From contig JALMQS010000187.1 of the NCBI GenBank assembly GCA_024734495.1, positions 5,626,304 to 5,690,303 of the forward strand: a stretch of DNA of 64,000 nt, in the 5' to 3' direction. Under the pieces are notes generated by a model that saw only the letters and a list, made by a program, of their open reading frames with translations, did no database searches and had not been told where the DNA came from. The stretch is from Forficula auricularia (taxonomy: Eukaryota > Arthropoda > Insecta > Dermaptera > Forficulidae). Position 1 is the first letter of the stretch; each line of letters starts with the position of its first letter. The position numbers and the translations under genes are program-made. This document shows, in pieces, positions 43,375 through 54,699 of this stretch.

Positions 43375-43625
43375 TTAAAGAAAGAAGATATTCCAGGGAT
43401 AAATAAAGAGAGGATTCCCAATAATAGGAAACTATTCTTTTTACATTTTTGAACCGACGTTTCGGAGGAACTTCTCTTCTTCTTTAGGGTTCAGGGAATA
43501 TCCTTCTAAACTTTGTTTCAAAAGTGTAAAAAGAAAAGTTTGCTTTTATTTGGAATCCCCCGTTTATTTATCCCTGGACTTTCTTCCATTAAATCCTTAG
43601 TTATATATCTATCATTCTGTCTCCG
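43375..43625. repeat. hairpin repeat between the two divergent genes, with hammerhead-like core
   Basis: ACGGATTTAAAGAAAGAAGA and CCAGGGATAAATAAA at left are inverted at about 43560-43605. The minus-strand core at 43450-43493 reads TGAACC, CTAAAGA, GAAG...CTCC hairpin, GAAACGTC, GGTTCA, with six outer pairs. It sits in the 874-bp gap between the cyclophilin and ATP-synthase starts. Confidence 0.6.
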
Positions 43626-43670
43626 AGAAAAAATATCCTATATTTTAAATATCTATTTTCCAGGCTCAGG

Positions 43671-46600
43671 ATGATCACTCCAAGATTATTCCAGGAATTA
43701 AGAAGACAATTGCCTGGCATTCTTAGGCGAAATATTGGAATTAGCGCTCCAGTTTTGCAAAAAGCCAGCGATCCAATTCAACAACTTTTTCTTGACAAAC
43801 TTCGAGAATATTCACAAAAGTCTAAGTATGGGCGATTTTAGATATATTCACTTGAAACATAAGAATAAATAATTAAACCGAAAAAGGCAGTTTTGTGGTT
43901 TAAATAAGATATTTAATTGAAGTTTTGATAAAAACTACTTATATAGGCTGGGGCAAAAGTAATCACCACTTTAGATTTTCTTGACATTTGATACACTGAT
44001 ATGCTGTGCTAATATGAATAAAAATACAAAATTTCAAATTTTTATCTTGAATAGTTTTTTTTATACGGCCTTGTGAAATTTTCAAAAAATCGCAAAAAAA
44101 CCACGAACAAACAATTTTGAAACTGCTCTAAAAGCTGTCTTAATTGAGTTAGATAGGTGGAACAGGTGTCATTTTGCAGTTTTTTTAATGCTCTTTTCAG
44201 CGACATACAACATGACATAGGTTGTAATAATTTTTTTTTTTCAAAATGTAAATCAAATTTTTGATTTTGATTTTTTCTAAAAAGTACCACTTTTAAAATT
44301 TTCAAAAAAATTCTGTAAATAGATAGTACTTTCATAAACTACCATGGAAAGTATAATGATGGGATGCAAGGGCGGATCCAGGAATTTTTTATGGGGGGGG
44401 GGGGGGGAGAATGTATATAAGGTGCCCGATGTATATAAGAAATACTTTTTATCTCGAAAGTGTGTCGCGATCGAATCGAATTGTCCAAGCGGGGGGGGGG
44501 GGGGGGGGGGGGCAGAGACGAACCCCCCCCCACACACACACATATATAGAACTTTATTTTCAATTTAAAAATTTTTAAAAAAATAATATGTTTTTTTTAC
44601 AAATTTTTTTTGCCAGGCACGGGTCTCTATGGGGGGGGGGGCGGTCGCCCCCTCCGCCCCCCTGGATCCGCCCTTGATGGAATAGTAATGGGGTCTATGT
44701 TTAAAATAATTATTATTGACTCTTGTTTTTCATAAATAGTCAGTTTTGACCAAATAAAAATGATTTTAATGTAGTGAAACGACATTTTATGAAAAATCAC
44801 TTGTGTATATTAAACTATGTTTATGAAATAAACACTGTGCTAATTAAATAACTGTTTAATAATAAATTCATGAAACATATATTTCTTAGGCTATATTTAA
44901 ATGGCGGTTTCGGGCAAAATTGCTAGGGCTGTATAACAAAATGACATTATAAAAATCTACAATTCAAGTTGAACATATTGTTTTGTTGTTTGGTGAATAC
45001 ATGAATAATTATTTCATTAGGTCAGCTTTACAATAGTTAGCAGATTTTATAACAAGACTATATATTTATGAGTGATATTGAAGGGTGAGATTTATTTTAA
45101 CTTCATTAAAAATTTACACAGAACTAAAAATATTAATTGTAAACCAATAAGAAATAAATTAGCTATTAAAACACACAAAAAACACAGAAGTTTAAAGTAT
45201 CAATTGTTTTATGTAAGGTATAACAACTATTTTACATTATGGAATTGATAACTTAAGACATTACTAACATTTAAAACACTACTTGTCAGCAAGGACTCTA
45301 GTCACTGAATGAATGCTTGTGGAGACAGCCTGGCTTTTGGCAGACTGGTATTTGTTTTAACTTGCTCACAACCACAGACAGGTTCCAACTTGCTAGACCT
45401 GCAGAGACTGGATCAAGTGAATGCAAGGGAAATTTCTATTTCAGATAACATGTGCTTATCAAACTATTTAGCCTACAACAATATTTATTGTAAATTAACT
45501 AACTTTTCATGACATAGCATAAATTGATTTAATTTTATTTAAAATGTTGATGTTTTATTTGTCTTAGTTTTTACTAATATTTTTATAAGACTAATTTAAA
45601 GTACAATCCATTCATATTTTTCATGAAAGCATTTATAGGACTATTATTAATCTCTACTATTAAACAGTTATTTAATTAGCACAGAGTGTTTATTTCATAA
45701 CCATAGTTTAATATACACAAAGTGATTTTTCATAAAATGTCGTTTCACTACATTAAAATCATTATTATTTGGTCAAAACTGGGTATTTATGAAAAACAAG
45801 AGTCAGTAATAATTTTTTTAAACATAGACCCCATTACCATCCCATCATTATACTTTGCATAGTAGTTTATGAAAGTACTATCTATTTACAGAATTTTTTT
45901 GAAAATTTTAAAAGTGGTACTTTTTAGAAAAAATCAAAATCAAAAATTTGATTTACATTTTGAAAAAAAAAATTTATTACAACCTATGTCATGTTGTATG
46001 TCTCTGAAAAGAGCATTAAAAAAGCTGCAAAATGACACCTGTCCCACCTCTCTAACTCAATTAAGACAGCTTTTAGAGCAGTTTCAAAATTGTTTGTTCG
46101 TGGTTTTTTTGCGATTTTTTGAAAACTTCACAAGGCCGTATAAAAAAAACTATTCAAGATAAAAATTTGAAATTTTGTATTTTCATTCATATTAGCACAA
46201 TATATCAGTGTACCAAATTTCAAGAAAATCTAAAGTGGTGAGGTAAAATTTTTATTTAAAGTGTGTTGATTTGGCACGGAATGACTCCACCCTATTGGAA
46301 AACGCTATAAGAAATCACCCGATGATTTTTGCTGTATTTTTTTTTTTTTTTTTAATGAAAAACTTTGGTTCTGCTTGTGAAATTTGTTTATTTAATCCAT
46401 TAGAATTTATTCCATCAAGTCGAGAAAATGATATCGGCCAAGTGGCCGCCGCCAGAGTTGATGACCATACGGGCCCGTTTTATTGCATTTTTCATCACTC
46501 TAGCCAGAACTTCGGGCGACAGGTTCTCGCATTCCTGGCGAATATTCTTCTTAAGGGCTTCAATAGTCTAAGGCTTGTTGACGTAAACCCGCGACTTCAA

Positions 46601-49600
46601 AAAACCCCATAAAAAGAAGTCTGGAACGGTTAAGTCGGGTGATCTGGCCAACCAGTGCAAATCACCAAAACTAGAGATTAAGCGACCCCGAAATCAACTC
46701 ATCAACTCTGGCAGCGGCCACTTGGCCGATCTCATTTTCTAGACTTGATGGAATAAATTCTAATGGATTAAATAAACAAATTTCACAAGCAGAACCAAAG
46801 TTTTTCATTAAAAAAAAAATACCTCTAAAGAACATCGGGTGATTACTTTTCTTATAGCGTTTTCCAATAGGGTGATTACCCCATTTGCACCACCCTGTAC
46901 AACATAAATGCACGACGTTTCGATCAATAGATCTGTGATTGAAACGTTGTATATTTATGTTGTATGTGTTTGTGTTAATAAATATATTTAACTGTGCATT
47001 ATTTGGTTTTTATCAAAGCTTTATATTAAATTATTCAACCACCAAAGCTTTAATCACTTCATAAGAAATATGATATGATTAATTGAATGTTAAAGGAGCA
47101 CCCCCCCCCCCCCCTCAGAAATCGAACCCGGGTGCCAGATTTGCTTGTTCGGGCAGAGGCTCTAGTCCGCCTCCGTGGTGTAATGGTCAAAGTAACTGAC
47201 TGGAACCGAGGTCTCTGGGTTCGATTCGGCTATGCCAGAACATTTTTTCTGAAGTATAGGGTCTGGTAATAAAAATTAAGTGGGAGATAAATTTAACCGA
47301 ATTTATCGCGCGGAGAATTCACCGCTCGAAGCCCTAAAACCTTAGTAAATTGGATATTGAATTGTATCTAAGTTTCTGAGATTGGCTTGTGATCCCGGCT
47401 TCTTTTCCTTCTACTCTGTTCTTTTCACGATGGAGGGGCCAGCCCATACAGGCCTTTAGGGGATCCACCTTCTGGTGTATCTCCTTCTCACATCAATATC
47501 ATTAAAAAAAAAAAAAAAAAAAAAGGCTCAACCTTTGAGAAAAACTTCAACATATATTTGAGAAATTTCACTCAAGGGACCCCCTTTTAGTAAAATTCTT
47601 TATACGAGGGTATCACTGACTTCAAATCTTCGGAGCACATGCCGTGATAGTATCTATAAAATAGGGAAAGAGCGGAAACGCTTCTTCATTGGGCCAGCGA
47701 GTCGGATCGTCTATTAGTCTGATAACTCGTTTCTGAATCATATCCAGGGTGGCAAGAGAATACTTGGAGGCCCTTCTCCACGAAGGGGATAATGGTGCGG
47801 AGGATGGTGGGGGGTTCAGGTGAGGGTCCAGTGGCGTACTAGGGTGGTGCGGGTTGGGTACGGGGGGGGGGGGGGTGTTCGTAGGTTGGGGTCCAGGGGG
47901 CGTGCGCCCTGGTTAGCAGGAGGGCCGCCGAAGGCGGGCCTTGCAGCTAGTATACTATAAATTTATTATATTTGTACTAATGTACTTACTTATTCATTAT
48001 ATATGTACTTATTATTATTAAATAAGTTGATTTTTCTTTCTAAAGCTGCTGGTGGTAAATTAATCGACCCTACTCCTGAAATCCAAAAAGAATTGCAATC
48101 TGAATTGGAGAAAGCAGCCAAGCAGTATGGAGGCGGAGCAGGAGAGGATATGACCAAATTCCCCGATTTCAAATTCCAAGGTATAACATCTAGGACTTTT
48201 CTATTAGAAAAACAACCTCAAAACGTTTATTAAAGTATTTCTCCAGAAACATTTTGAATTTTAATAGACGTTTTGAGATTGTTTTTATAAAAGAATTATT
48301 CAATACAATAAAATAATAAATAATTTTATTCAAAATATTACTATTATATTTATTTTTTGAAGTCTGTTTTATAAATTAAAACCCAGCTTTATTCAGTTAA
48401 AAAAAATGATACCAATGTCGACTTTTCAAAACCCGTATCATCATCAGGACATCAAAGCCGTCAAAGAATGTTTGTCATATTCAATTCCATTCAAATTAAT
48501 AAATTTTACAAAATCATTAAATCCCTATGTAATTTCTTTTCTTTTGCACATTGAACATTTAAAAAAAATTTAAGTTTTTAACCCGTTTTCAAATGATAAT
48601 TGATATACCTAGTTAGGCTTAACATACATCCCGGTTTGAAGGGGTGATTTCGACCAGTTTGTCATTTTGTCCCGGTTATTTGAAAAAAAAATATCAAATG
48701 TCTAATATACACCAAGTTAAAAATTGAGAAATAAATAGAAATTAAAATTATTAAATAATTTTTTAAAGAAACTTCACTCTAGTGATAAATATTAATAACT
48801 TTTTGACAATAAGTTATGTTAAATTGAAAGTTTTTTGCCGAGAGTAGCAGAATTTTTATAAAATTTATTAATAATTTATAAATCCAGCAGAAGAGTCTCC
48901 TTCAATAAGTTATGTTCGTTTATGTGAAATTAAAATCTATTACTACCCATTTAATTAAAAAGTGTTTGTTTTGCCGAGAGTAGCAGAGTTGTTGATTCAC
49001 AAAGAGAAATAAAGAGGTTGTCCTCTGCTTGATAAATAATATATATATACAGATATATCATCTCAATATATATGTGTGTGTATGTTTATTTACATCAAGC
49101 AGAGGACAATCTCTTTGGTACTTTTTGTGTATTACTACCCAATTGATGTTTTTTGTTAAACACTCAATTACGAGTACTTAGCTTTTTTGAATCATAAGTA
49201 CTGAATATAATTCAATTTTTAATCACAACTGCTAAATATACTTCTCTTTTTCTAAAATTTCTCATTTTCTGTTTCGAGCAAACTCCCGGTTTTAGAAAAA
49301 ATATGTTAACTCTAGTCTAGATTATAGATCGTTTCAGTTTAGCTAACTGTTTTCTTAGGGCCATTTGTAGATGAAAGTGCCTGTCATCTGATTGGCCATC
49401 CCACCCAGCACAAGGTGAATTTTAAGGTTTTACCCTTTGTCAACGTTCAAAAAGAATTTACCAACCAACTTACAACTGGCGCTAAGGGCGCTAAAGTCGG
49501 TGGGTAAAGTCTTTGTAAAAGTTGACAAAGGGTAAAACCTTAAAATTCACCTTGTGTCCGGCAGGATGGCCAATCAGATGACAGGCACTTTCATCTGATT

Positions 49601-49876
49601 GGCCATCCCTCAACAAGGTGAATTCTAAGGTTTTACCCTTTGTCAACTTTTACAAAGACTTTACCAACCAACATACAACTGGCCCTTAAACTGATGACTC
49701 GATCTATATATCTATTATTATCATTTGAAAACGTCTTAATAAATTAGACATTGAATGAACTAGAATTTTTTAACGGAATACTTGACTGCTTTCCATTCAT
49801 TTTTATTTAATAATTTTTTTTTCTTTTTACAGATCCTCCACTTGACCCAATTGATGAACCTGCTGCTAAAAAATGA
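43671..49876 (+). CDS. ATPsynCF6: mitochondrial ATP synthase coupling factor 6 (F6)
   Basis: Three coding exons. Exon 1 (43671-43825) begins MITPRLFQELRRQLP, a basic mitochondrial presequence, followed by SAPVLQKASDPIQQLFLDKL, the F6 hallmark. Exon 2 (about 48044/48046-48180) gives AAGGKLIDPTPEIQKEL and AKQYGGGAGEDMTKFPDF. Exon 3 (49833-49876) ends DPPLDPIDEPAAKK, stop TGA. F6 sits in the peripheral stalk of F1Fo ATP synthase. An acceptor-like TTTTCCAG at 43656-43663 suggests a spliced 5' UTR. Oddity: with the donor after 43825 and the only nearby AG (48044-48045) the frame is lost. An acceptor after 48043 would restore it (111 residues), but that position reads TAA, not TAG. Exon 2 to 3 is in frame. 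Confidence 0.88.
43945..46245. mobile_element. 2.3 kb fold-back element in coupling-factor intron 1
   Basis: Left arm about 43945-44873, right arm about 45658-46245 in inverse orientation, with outer ends GGGGCAAAAGTAATCACCAC / GTGGTGAGGTAAAATTTTTA. The same 97-codon frame appears in each arm (44042-44335 minus, 45869-46162 plus) because the arms are copies; codon content does not suggest protein. The left arm is split by the MITE at 44367-44676. The unpaired middle (44880-45650) has no recognisable gene. Confidence 0.8.
44367..44676. mobile_element. hAT-like MITE, CAAGGGCGGATCC ends, long G and C runs
   Basis: CAAGGGCGGATCCAGG at left and CCTGGATCCGCCCTTG at right. Flanks ATGGGATG and ATGGAATA; the intact empty site (GATGGGATGGTAATGGGG on the complement) is preserved in the other arm of the surrounding fold-back. 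Runs of 14-22 G or C lie inside. Confidence 0.8.
46286..46898 (-). mobile_element. relic of a DDE (IS630/mariner-type) transposon with inverted ends
   Basis: The ends CACCCTATTGGAAAACGCTA and TAGCGTTTTCCAATAGGGTG are inverted, with arms of about 110 bp. On the minus strand 46668-46418 encodes the C-terminus of a transposase: WLARSPDLTVPDFFLWGFLK, then VMKNAIKRARMVINSGGGHL, interrupted by one TAG (46568 region). The last ~20 codons are duplicated in the opposite arm, so the arms include coding sequence. Confidence 0.75.
47095..47160 (-). repeat. antisense tRNA-like B-box fragment
   Basis: On the minus strand GGCACCCGGGTTCGATTTCT looks like a pol III B box, next to a C-run. It is probably a fragment of another tRNA-derived SINE. 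Confidence 0.35.
47164..47522 (+). mobile_element. tRNA-derived SINE with poly(A) tail
   Basis: The head GCCTCCGTGGTGTAATGGTC (A-box-like) and GGTTCGATTC (B box), about 55 nt apart, are followed by a ~280 bp body ending in GATCCACCTTCTGGTGTATC and a pure A tract (about 47503-47524). Located in coupling-factor intron 1. Confidence 0.65.
47790..47950 (-). repeat. G-run repeat ending GGCGGGCCTTGCAGCTAG
   Basis: The inverse of the start of the insertion at 19566 (CTAGCTGCAAGGCCCGCC), preceded by G-rich tract and GGTCCAGGGGGCGTGCGCCC. Truncated. Confidence 0.5.
48820..49125. repeat. pieces of the GCCGAGAGTAGCAGA fold-back families
   Basis: TTTTTTGCCGAGAGTAGCAG (48833) with CCAGCAGAAGAGTCTCCTTC, then TTTGCCGAGAGTAGCAGAGT (48974) with the CCTCTGCTTGATAAATAATA arm and its inverse at 49085-49120. 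Cores lost. Confidence 0.55.
49353..49700. mobile_element. fold-back MITE, TTAGGGCCATTTGTA ends
   Basis: Three inverted blocks of CCTTTGTCAACTTTTACAAA and GCCTGTCATCTGATTGGCCA between TTAGGGCCATTTGTAG (49356) and CATACAACTGGCCCTTAA (49688). A longer relative of 20750-20922. Confidence 0.65.
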
Positions 49877-49926
49877 ATTAATACCTGTGTAGTTTAATTA
49901 ACCATCACTCTATTTACTTATAGATT

Positions 49927-49932
49927 AATAAA
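49927..49932 (+). terminator. poly(A) signal of coupling factor 6
   Basis: AATAAA 51 nt after the stop codon at 49874-49876, in an AT-rich 3' UTR. Confidence 0.75.
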
Positions 49933-50207
49933 TGAATATTAAAAGAAAAATTACTTTTTTCTCCATTGTTTTTTTTTTTATACAAAATTATAGAAAAATT
50001 GTTATAACGTAAATTGTTTTAAAAATTCTTTCTAAAGAATAAAATATTTATACTTAAAATTGAATTTTTTTTTTTTTACTATAAAATATTTTTTAAAATC
50101 AGACAGGCATATTCCAAACTTTAATAAGCTAATACAGTATATCCTCAAAAGTACATTTAAATAGTTTTTTTTTTTAATTTATGTGCTATGTTATTTAGAA
50201 GACTTAA

Positions 50208-50929
50208 GGTAGTTGTTCCGCCAAATGGGTTTTCTTAGGATTTTTTTGAAATTTATACAGATTATTATATAAATACTTCTGCATCGATTGGTGGCAAAAC
50301 GAAATTTAGGAACAATATAGTTCCGGAGATATTAAATTTCAAAAATCGAGTTTTTTCAGACTCTTATACATTGCAGTATACGGGATATCGGGAAATTTAC
50401 ATACATATTTAATTATAATTAAGAAACCCTTCTTACCATTTTTATAAAAAACTAAACCAACATTAAACAATAACCAATACATATTTTAAGTCAATTTTGA
50501 TTCATAGATACAACAAAGTTTCTGAGATAATAATGAATAAATAATGAAAAATGTATAAAAAAAAATTTACACTAAAAACAATTTGGCAACAGCTCATTTA
50601 TTTAACCAGCGACAGATGTATAAAGCGCGCATGCGCTAGATTTTTTCAAAATTATAATTTTCATAAGGGGTAACGTAGGCGTTGATTACATTTGTTAAAA
50701 AATATCAAAACGATTTTTATAGAAATTTAAAATGTATTTTAGCTGTCATTTTAATATAAAAATATTCAATCTCTTACAATGGGGCCAAATTTGTCAAACG
50801 AGCTCGGGATTGGCTAGAATCGGTACCTAAACAGCAAAAAGTTTTGGGCTTATGAATTATGAATCCTTATGGTCTGTTCTATATACTCTAGCATTAACTT
50901 TTTGCTAGTATTGTCGCGAAACAACTACC
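50208..50929. mobile_element. TTAA-flanked MITE, family B (copy 2)
   Basis: GGTAGTTGTTCCGCCAAATG (50208) and TTGTCGCGAAACAACTACC (50929) with TTAA at 50204-50207 and 50930-50933. It lacks most of the short basic ORF, having instead a GCGCGCATGCGCTAGA block (50625-50640). Confidence 0.8.
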
Positions 50930-51448
50930 TTAAACAATATAATGTTTGGAAGTTTTCACGGGTTAGATTAACCATGGCAAGATTAGAAAAAACTAATAAT
51001 TTTATATATCTATTATTACAACGTTTCTGCCTTCTGCTTATTTTGCAACAATCATCAACTAGAATGCATCCAGCAGGTGTCCACAAACCATAAGCATTTT
51101 TCTACCAAGAAATCGTTCTTTTGTGTGATTCTAGCTACTCTTTAAGACAGCCTCAATAGTAGAGAACGAGATGTTGTATAATACAAGAAAATTTTTAATT
51201 TATTTTCGAATTTTACTATAGAACTAATAATTTTGTATATGTTGTAATATAAGCATAAGCCAACGAGATATTTTAAATCATACAGAGAAACAAAAGAGGT
51301 TGTCCTCTGCTTGATGCAAATAAACATACACACATATATATCAAAAATATATATCTGTATATATATTATTTATTTGTTTGAGACTATAGTTTCGAAGGCT
51401 TGGCCTTCATCATCAGTCTTTTTTAATTATAAATATTATTTTTCATGG

Positions 51449-52520
51449 TTCTTGTATCGATGCTATATTTTTGTTGTGAGACAACTAGCTGAAAAAGCCT
51501 TGGAATTCAACAAACCTGCCTTTTTCTGCTTCATTGACATTGAAAAAGCTTTTGATAAAATCCAACTGAAGCATGTCCTGAAGATTTTGGAAGATCATGG
51601 AACACCAGAGGTCCTCATTAGATTAATTCAGGAAATATATAGAAATAATTATGCAAGAATCAGAATAGAGGGGAAACTAGAGGGGTTGATTCCAGTCAAC
51701 CAAGGAATTCGACAAGGCGATTCACTAAGTCCATTTTTATTCAACCTTGTAATGAACGAATTAATAAAAGACCTCAAAAATATCCAAGGCTACTCAATGG
51801 GAGATGAGAACGTAAATATCGTGTGCTATGCAGACGACGCGGCTCTTGTTGCGGAAAGCGAAAACGATCTCCAAAGACTCTTACATAAATTTGCACTTTC
51901 CTGCGAAAGATTCAAGCTTAAGATATCTTCGAAAAAGACGAAAACTCTCACAATAGCTACAGAACCAGTTCGCTGTAAGCTACAACTATATAACACCATA
52001 GTAGAACAAGTGTCATCCTTTAACTATCTCAGCGTTCAGATAACCAGCTCCAAAAGTGTTAGCGAGGAAGTCAGACTCCAATCTATTAAGGCGTCCAAAA
52101 TATCAGGATGCCTGAATGAAACGGTTTGGTCAAACAAGTTTCTGGGAACGGAAGCAAAAGTACGCATCTGTAAGACCAATTATGACATATGCGGCCGAAA
52201 CAAGAACAGACACCGCAAAATCAAGAGAAATATTGAAAGTTTGTGAGATGAAATCGCTACGCAGAATTGCGCGTAAAACAAGGATGGCTAGGGTAAAAAA
52301 ATGAAGATATTAAAGAAAAGTGCAATATACAAAAAGTCAGAGTAAGTCCAAAGGAGAAGATCAGAATGGAGTGCACACGTATTGCGAATGAATGAAGACC
52401 GGCTGGTGAGGAAGGTATATGACAACAACCCTACCAGGAAAAGAAGACGGGGCCGTCCAAGAAAACGATAGAAAGACGCCCTGGAATAAGCAGGCTTTTA
52501 GCCTAACAATAAGAAGAAGA
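51449..52520 (+). mobile_element. 5'-truncated LINE with 10-bp target duplication
   Basis: TTTTTCATGG is present at 51439-51448 and 52521-52530. The frame 51476-52246 is reverse transcriptase: FFCFIDIEKAFDKIQLKHV, NQGIRQGDSLSPFLFNLVMN, then the catalytic CYADDAALV. After a frameshift it continues MTYAAETRTDTAKSREIL and LRRIARKTRMAR. The tail ends AATAAGAAGAAGA. Motif order is that of a non-LTR element; clade not settled. Confidence 0.88.
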
Positions 52521-52655
52521 TTTTTCATGGGGTCAGTATCGCATGGATATTGAAAATTTTTTGATCTTTACTTAGCCGAGAGCCAGTTAAAATTATTTTT
52601 TTTTTTAATTTTAACTGGCTCTCAAGTAAAGAAAAAATTTTCAATATTGAGATAC

Positions 52656-52967
52656 CCAGGTAGCACAAGAATAATCTATAAATATTCTGATAATATCTTC
52701 TCTGGACATTGGAATATCCTGTGAATAATCTTTCAATCTTCGTAGATATTCTGGGAATTTTCTTAGAACTAAAATATTCGTGTAGGACATTAAATTCCCT
52801 TTCCCGGAATATTCCTAGTTGCGCATTCTTGGAATATTCGGAAAAGAATATTCTCAGAAGATTAACGCCCATACAAATATTCTGTGGATCTCCTGGAGAT
52901 AATTGGAATATATATGTCCTTTAAATAACTTCTTAGAATATTCTGGGGATATTGTGTGTTACCTGGG
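52656..52967. mobile_element. 310 bp MITE, CCAGGTA ends
   Basis: CCAGGTAGCACAAGAATAAT at left; GATATTGTGTGTTACCTGG at right, in an interrupted fold-back copy (…GATAC | element | GTACTGACC…), so a TAC duplication is likely. The interior is rich in GGAATATTC. The same element begins at 63794 in inverse orientation. Confidence 0.7.
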
Positions 52968-53901
52968 TACTGACCCCATGAAAAATAATATTTATAATTA
53001 AAAAAGATTGATGATGAAGGCCAAGCCTTCGAAACTAGTCTCAAACAAATAAATAATATATATATATATATATATGTGTATGTTTATTTACAACAAGCAG
53101 AGGACAACCTCTTTGTTTCTCTTTATGAATCAACAACTCTGCTACTCTCGGCAAAATAAAAACTTTTCAATTAGATATTTTAAAGCTTAATCTTCGTCAA
53201 GTTATCAGTTTGAAGACAGATTTGACACACTCGCCTTGTCAAAGTATCCTGAGGAAATAAGAGGGAAAAGGTGAGATACATGCTAGGTAAGAATAAAAAA
53301 AAGAAAATTTTGAATAAATATTTTACTAAATAAATTAAACATATAATAAAGTATATATAGGGTCAATGCAAAAGAATCGATAGGTTTCTCATTATAAAAT
53401 TATAATTATTTTTATGAAAATTAATATTTAATCAATACATTAAGTAGTCATGATTCAAATTTTTGCACTGACCCGAGCTAGTATATCATATCATATTTTA
53501 TAATATATTATATAATTATATAGGTATAATTCTTTTAAGAAATAAGTACGTTAAACAAAAGTATATAAATTATTCAAAATAAATTAAGTAGTGTCCACGT
53601 TTTAAGTCTCTTTTTGCATGAGGCGATTCATATAATACCTTTATTTGTGATAGATTTACAATAAAAAATAATAATAATGAATAATTTGTGAGATACTAAA
53701 TTTTCATAAATAATATAGAGGCCTCATCGAAATCTCGCTAACGAGGGAGACTTCTCTGCAAAAATTAAAAAATACTTGCACAATTATAATTTGTTTCTAG
53801 AAATTCATTCTATAAATTTACAACAGATATTAAATTAAATAATTTCTTATCTTCAGCCTTTACTGCTGCGAATAGTTTAATGTCTTTAAAATCCAACTTA
53901 A

Positions 53902-54426
53902 GGAGGTTCTTTCGCGACAATCCACACAAAAAGTTTTAGCCTCGTAACCACTCTATAAATATAAACGGAACTAAAATTTTAGGTTATGTTTTTTTAAGGT
54001 GACTGTCCAGTCACACTACGAAATCTCTATATGGATACACACATACTTGCCGGATCGTTTCCAAGCCATTGTGCTTATATCCCCTCCACTAAAAATAATC
54101 GCCCAAATATGTTTGTTTTTTATCAAAACTACGTGGTAAATAATTTCAATTTTTTTTTAAGTTACTCCGAATATATTATTCTAACAAATATTAGTTTTTC
54201 ATCAAGATGGTCAAAGTCCTTCAATGAAAAAAAATAAAATAATGATCGTATCCCCACCCTTTCCCTATCTACCCAATGTAAAAAATGTTATTTTTAATTG
54301 CAATTATTTCATGTTTGGTGTGGTAAATCGTCTTCAAATTTTAACAGTATGTGTATTATGCTTTTAATGACTTATATTCCAAGTTTCAAAAACTTCTTGA
54401 ATTTTTGCATTTGTGAAAGAACTACC
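53902..54426. mobile_element. TTAA-flanked MITE, family A (copy 3)
   Basis: GGAGGTTCTTTCGCGACAAT and GTGAAAGAACTACC with TTAA at 53898-53901 and 54427-54430. Closely matches 38796-39489 minus its extra block. Confidence 0.8.
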
Positions 54427-54699
54427 TTAAGGGTTTCTGGCTCCAAAATTTTTTAAACCCTAAAATAAAAAAAAATAAAATAAAACTCAAAACCAGTGCG
54501 GGGAACAGCTTCATATCAGCAATAGAAAGACCAGCAATATCCATTTATTTGAAAATAGATCCCAAAGAATTTTCTCTTTATCCAGTCGGTGGTTTCAAAG
54601 ACAATCTTTCTTTTGATAAAGTTCAATTAATTTTGTTTAATGATTTGGCTTAGAGACGCCAAAAAAGACCGGATTTGTGGGAAACAAGTAACGCGCGGT

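Larger units (their letters stand above)
51285..53150. mobile_element. fold-back element with two later insertions
   Basis: Outer arms AGAGGTTGTCCTCTGCTTGA (51297) and its inverse (53095-53115), ending CTACTCTCGGCAAAATAAA. Cores: 51380-51418 (minus; CTGATGA-T-GAAGGC-CAA-GCCTTC-GAAAC-TATA-GTC) and 53006-53042 (plus; first base box TTGATGA). Split by a LINE (51449-52520) and a MITE (52656-52967). Confidence 0.75.

Noticed and set aside
44042..44335. 97-codon frame, nearly identical to one at 45869-46162
   Set aside because: Both lie in inverted arms of one fold-back, so their similarity reflects duplication. Lys/Leu/Phe-rich AT-driven composition, no domain.
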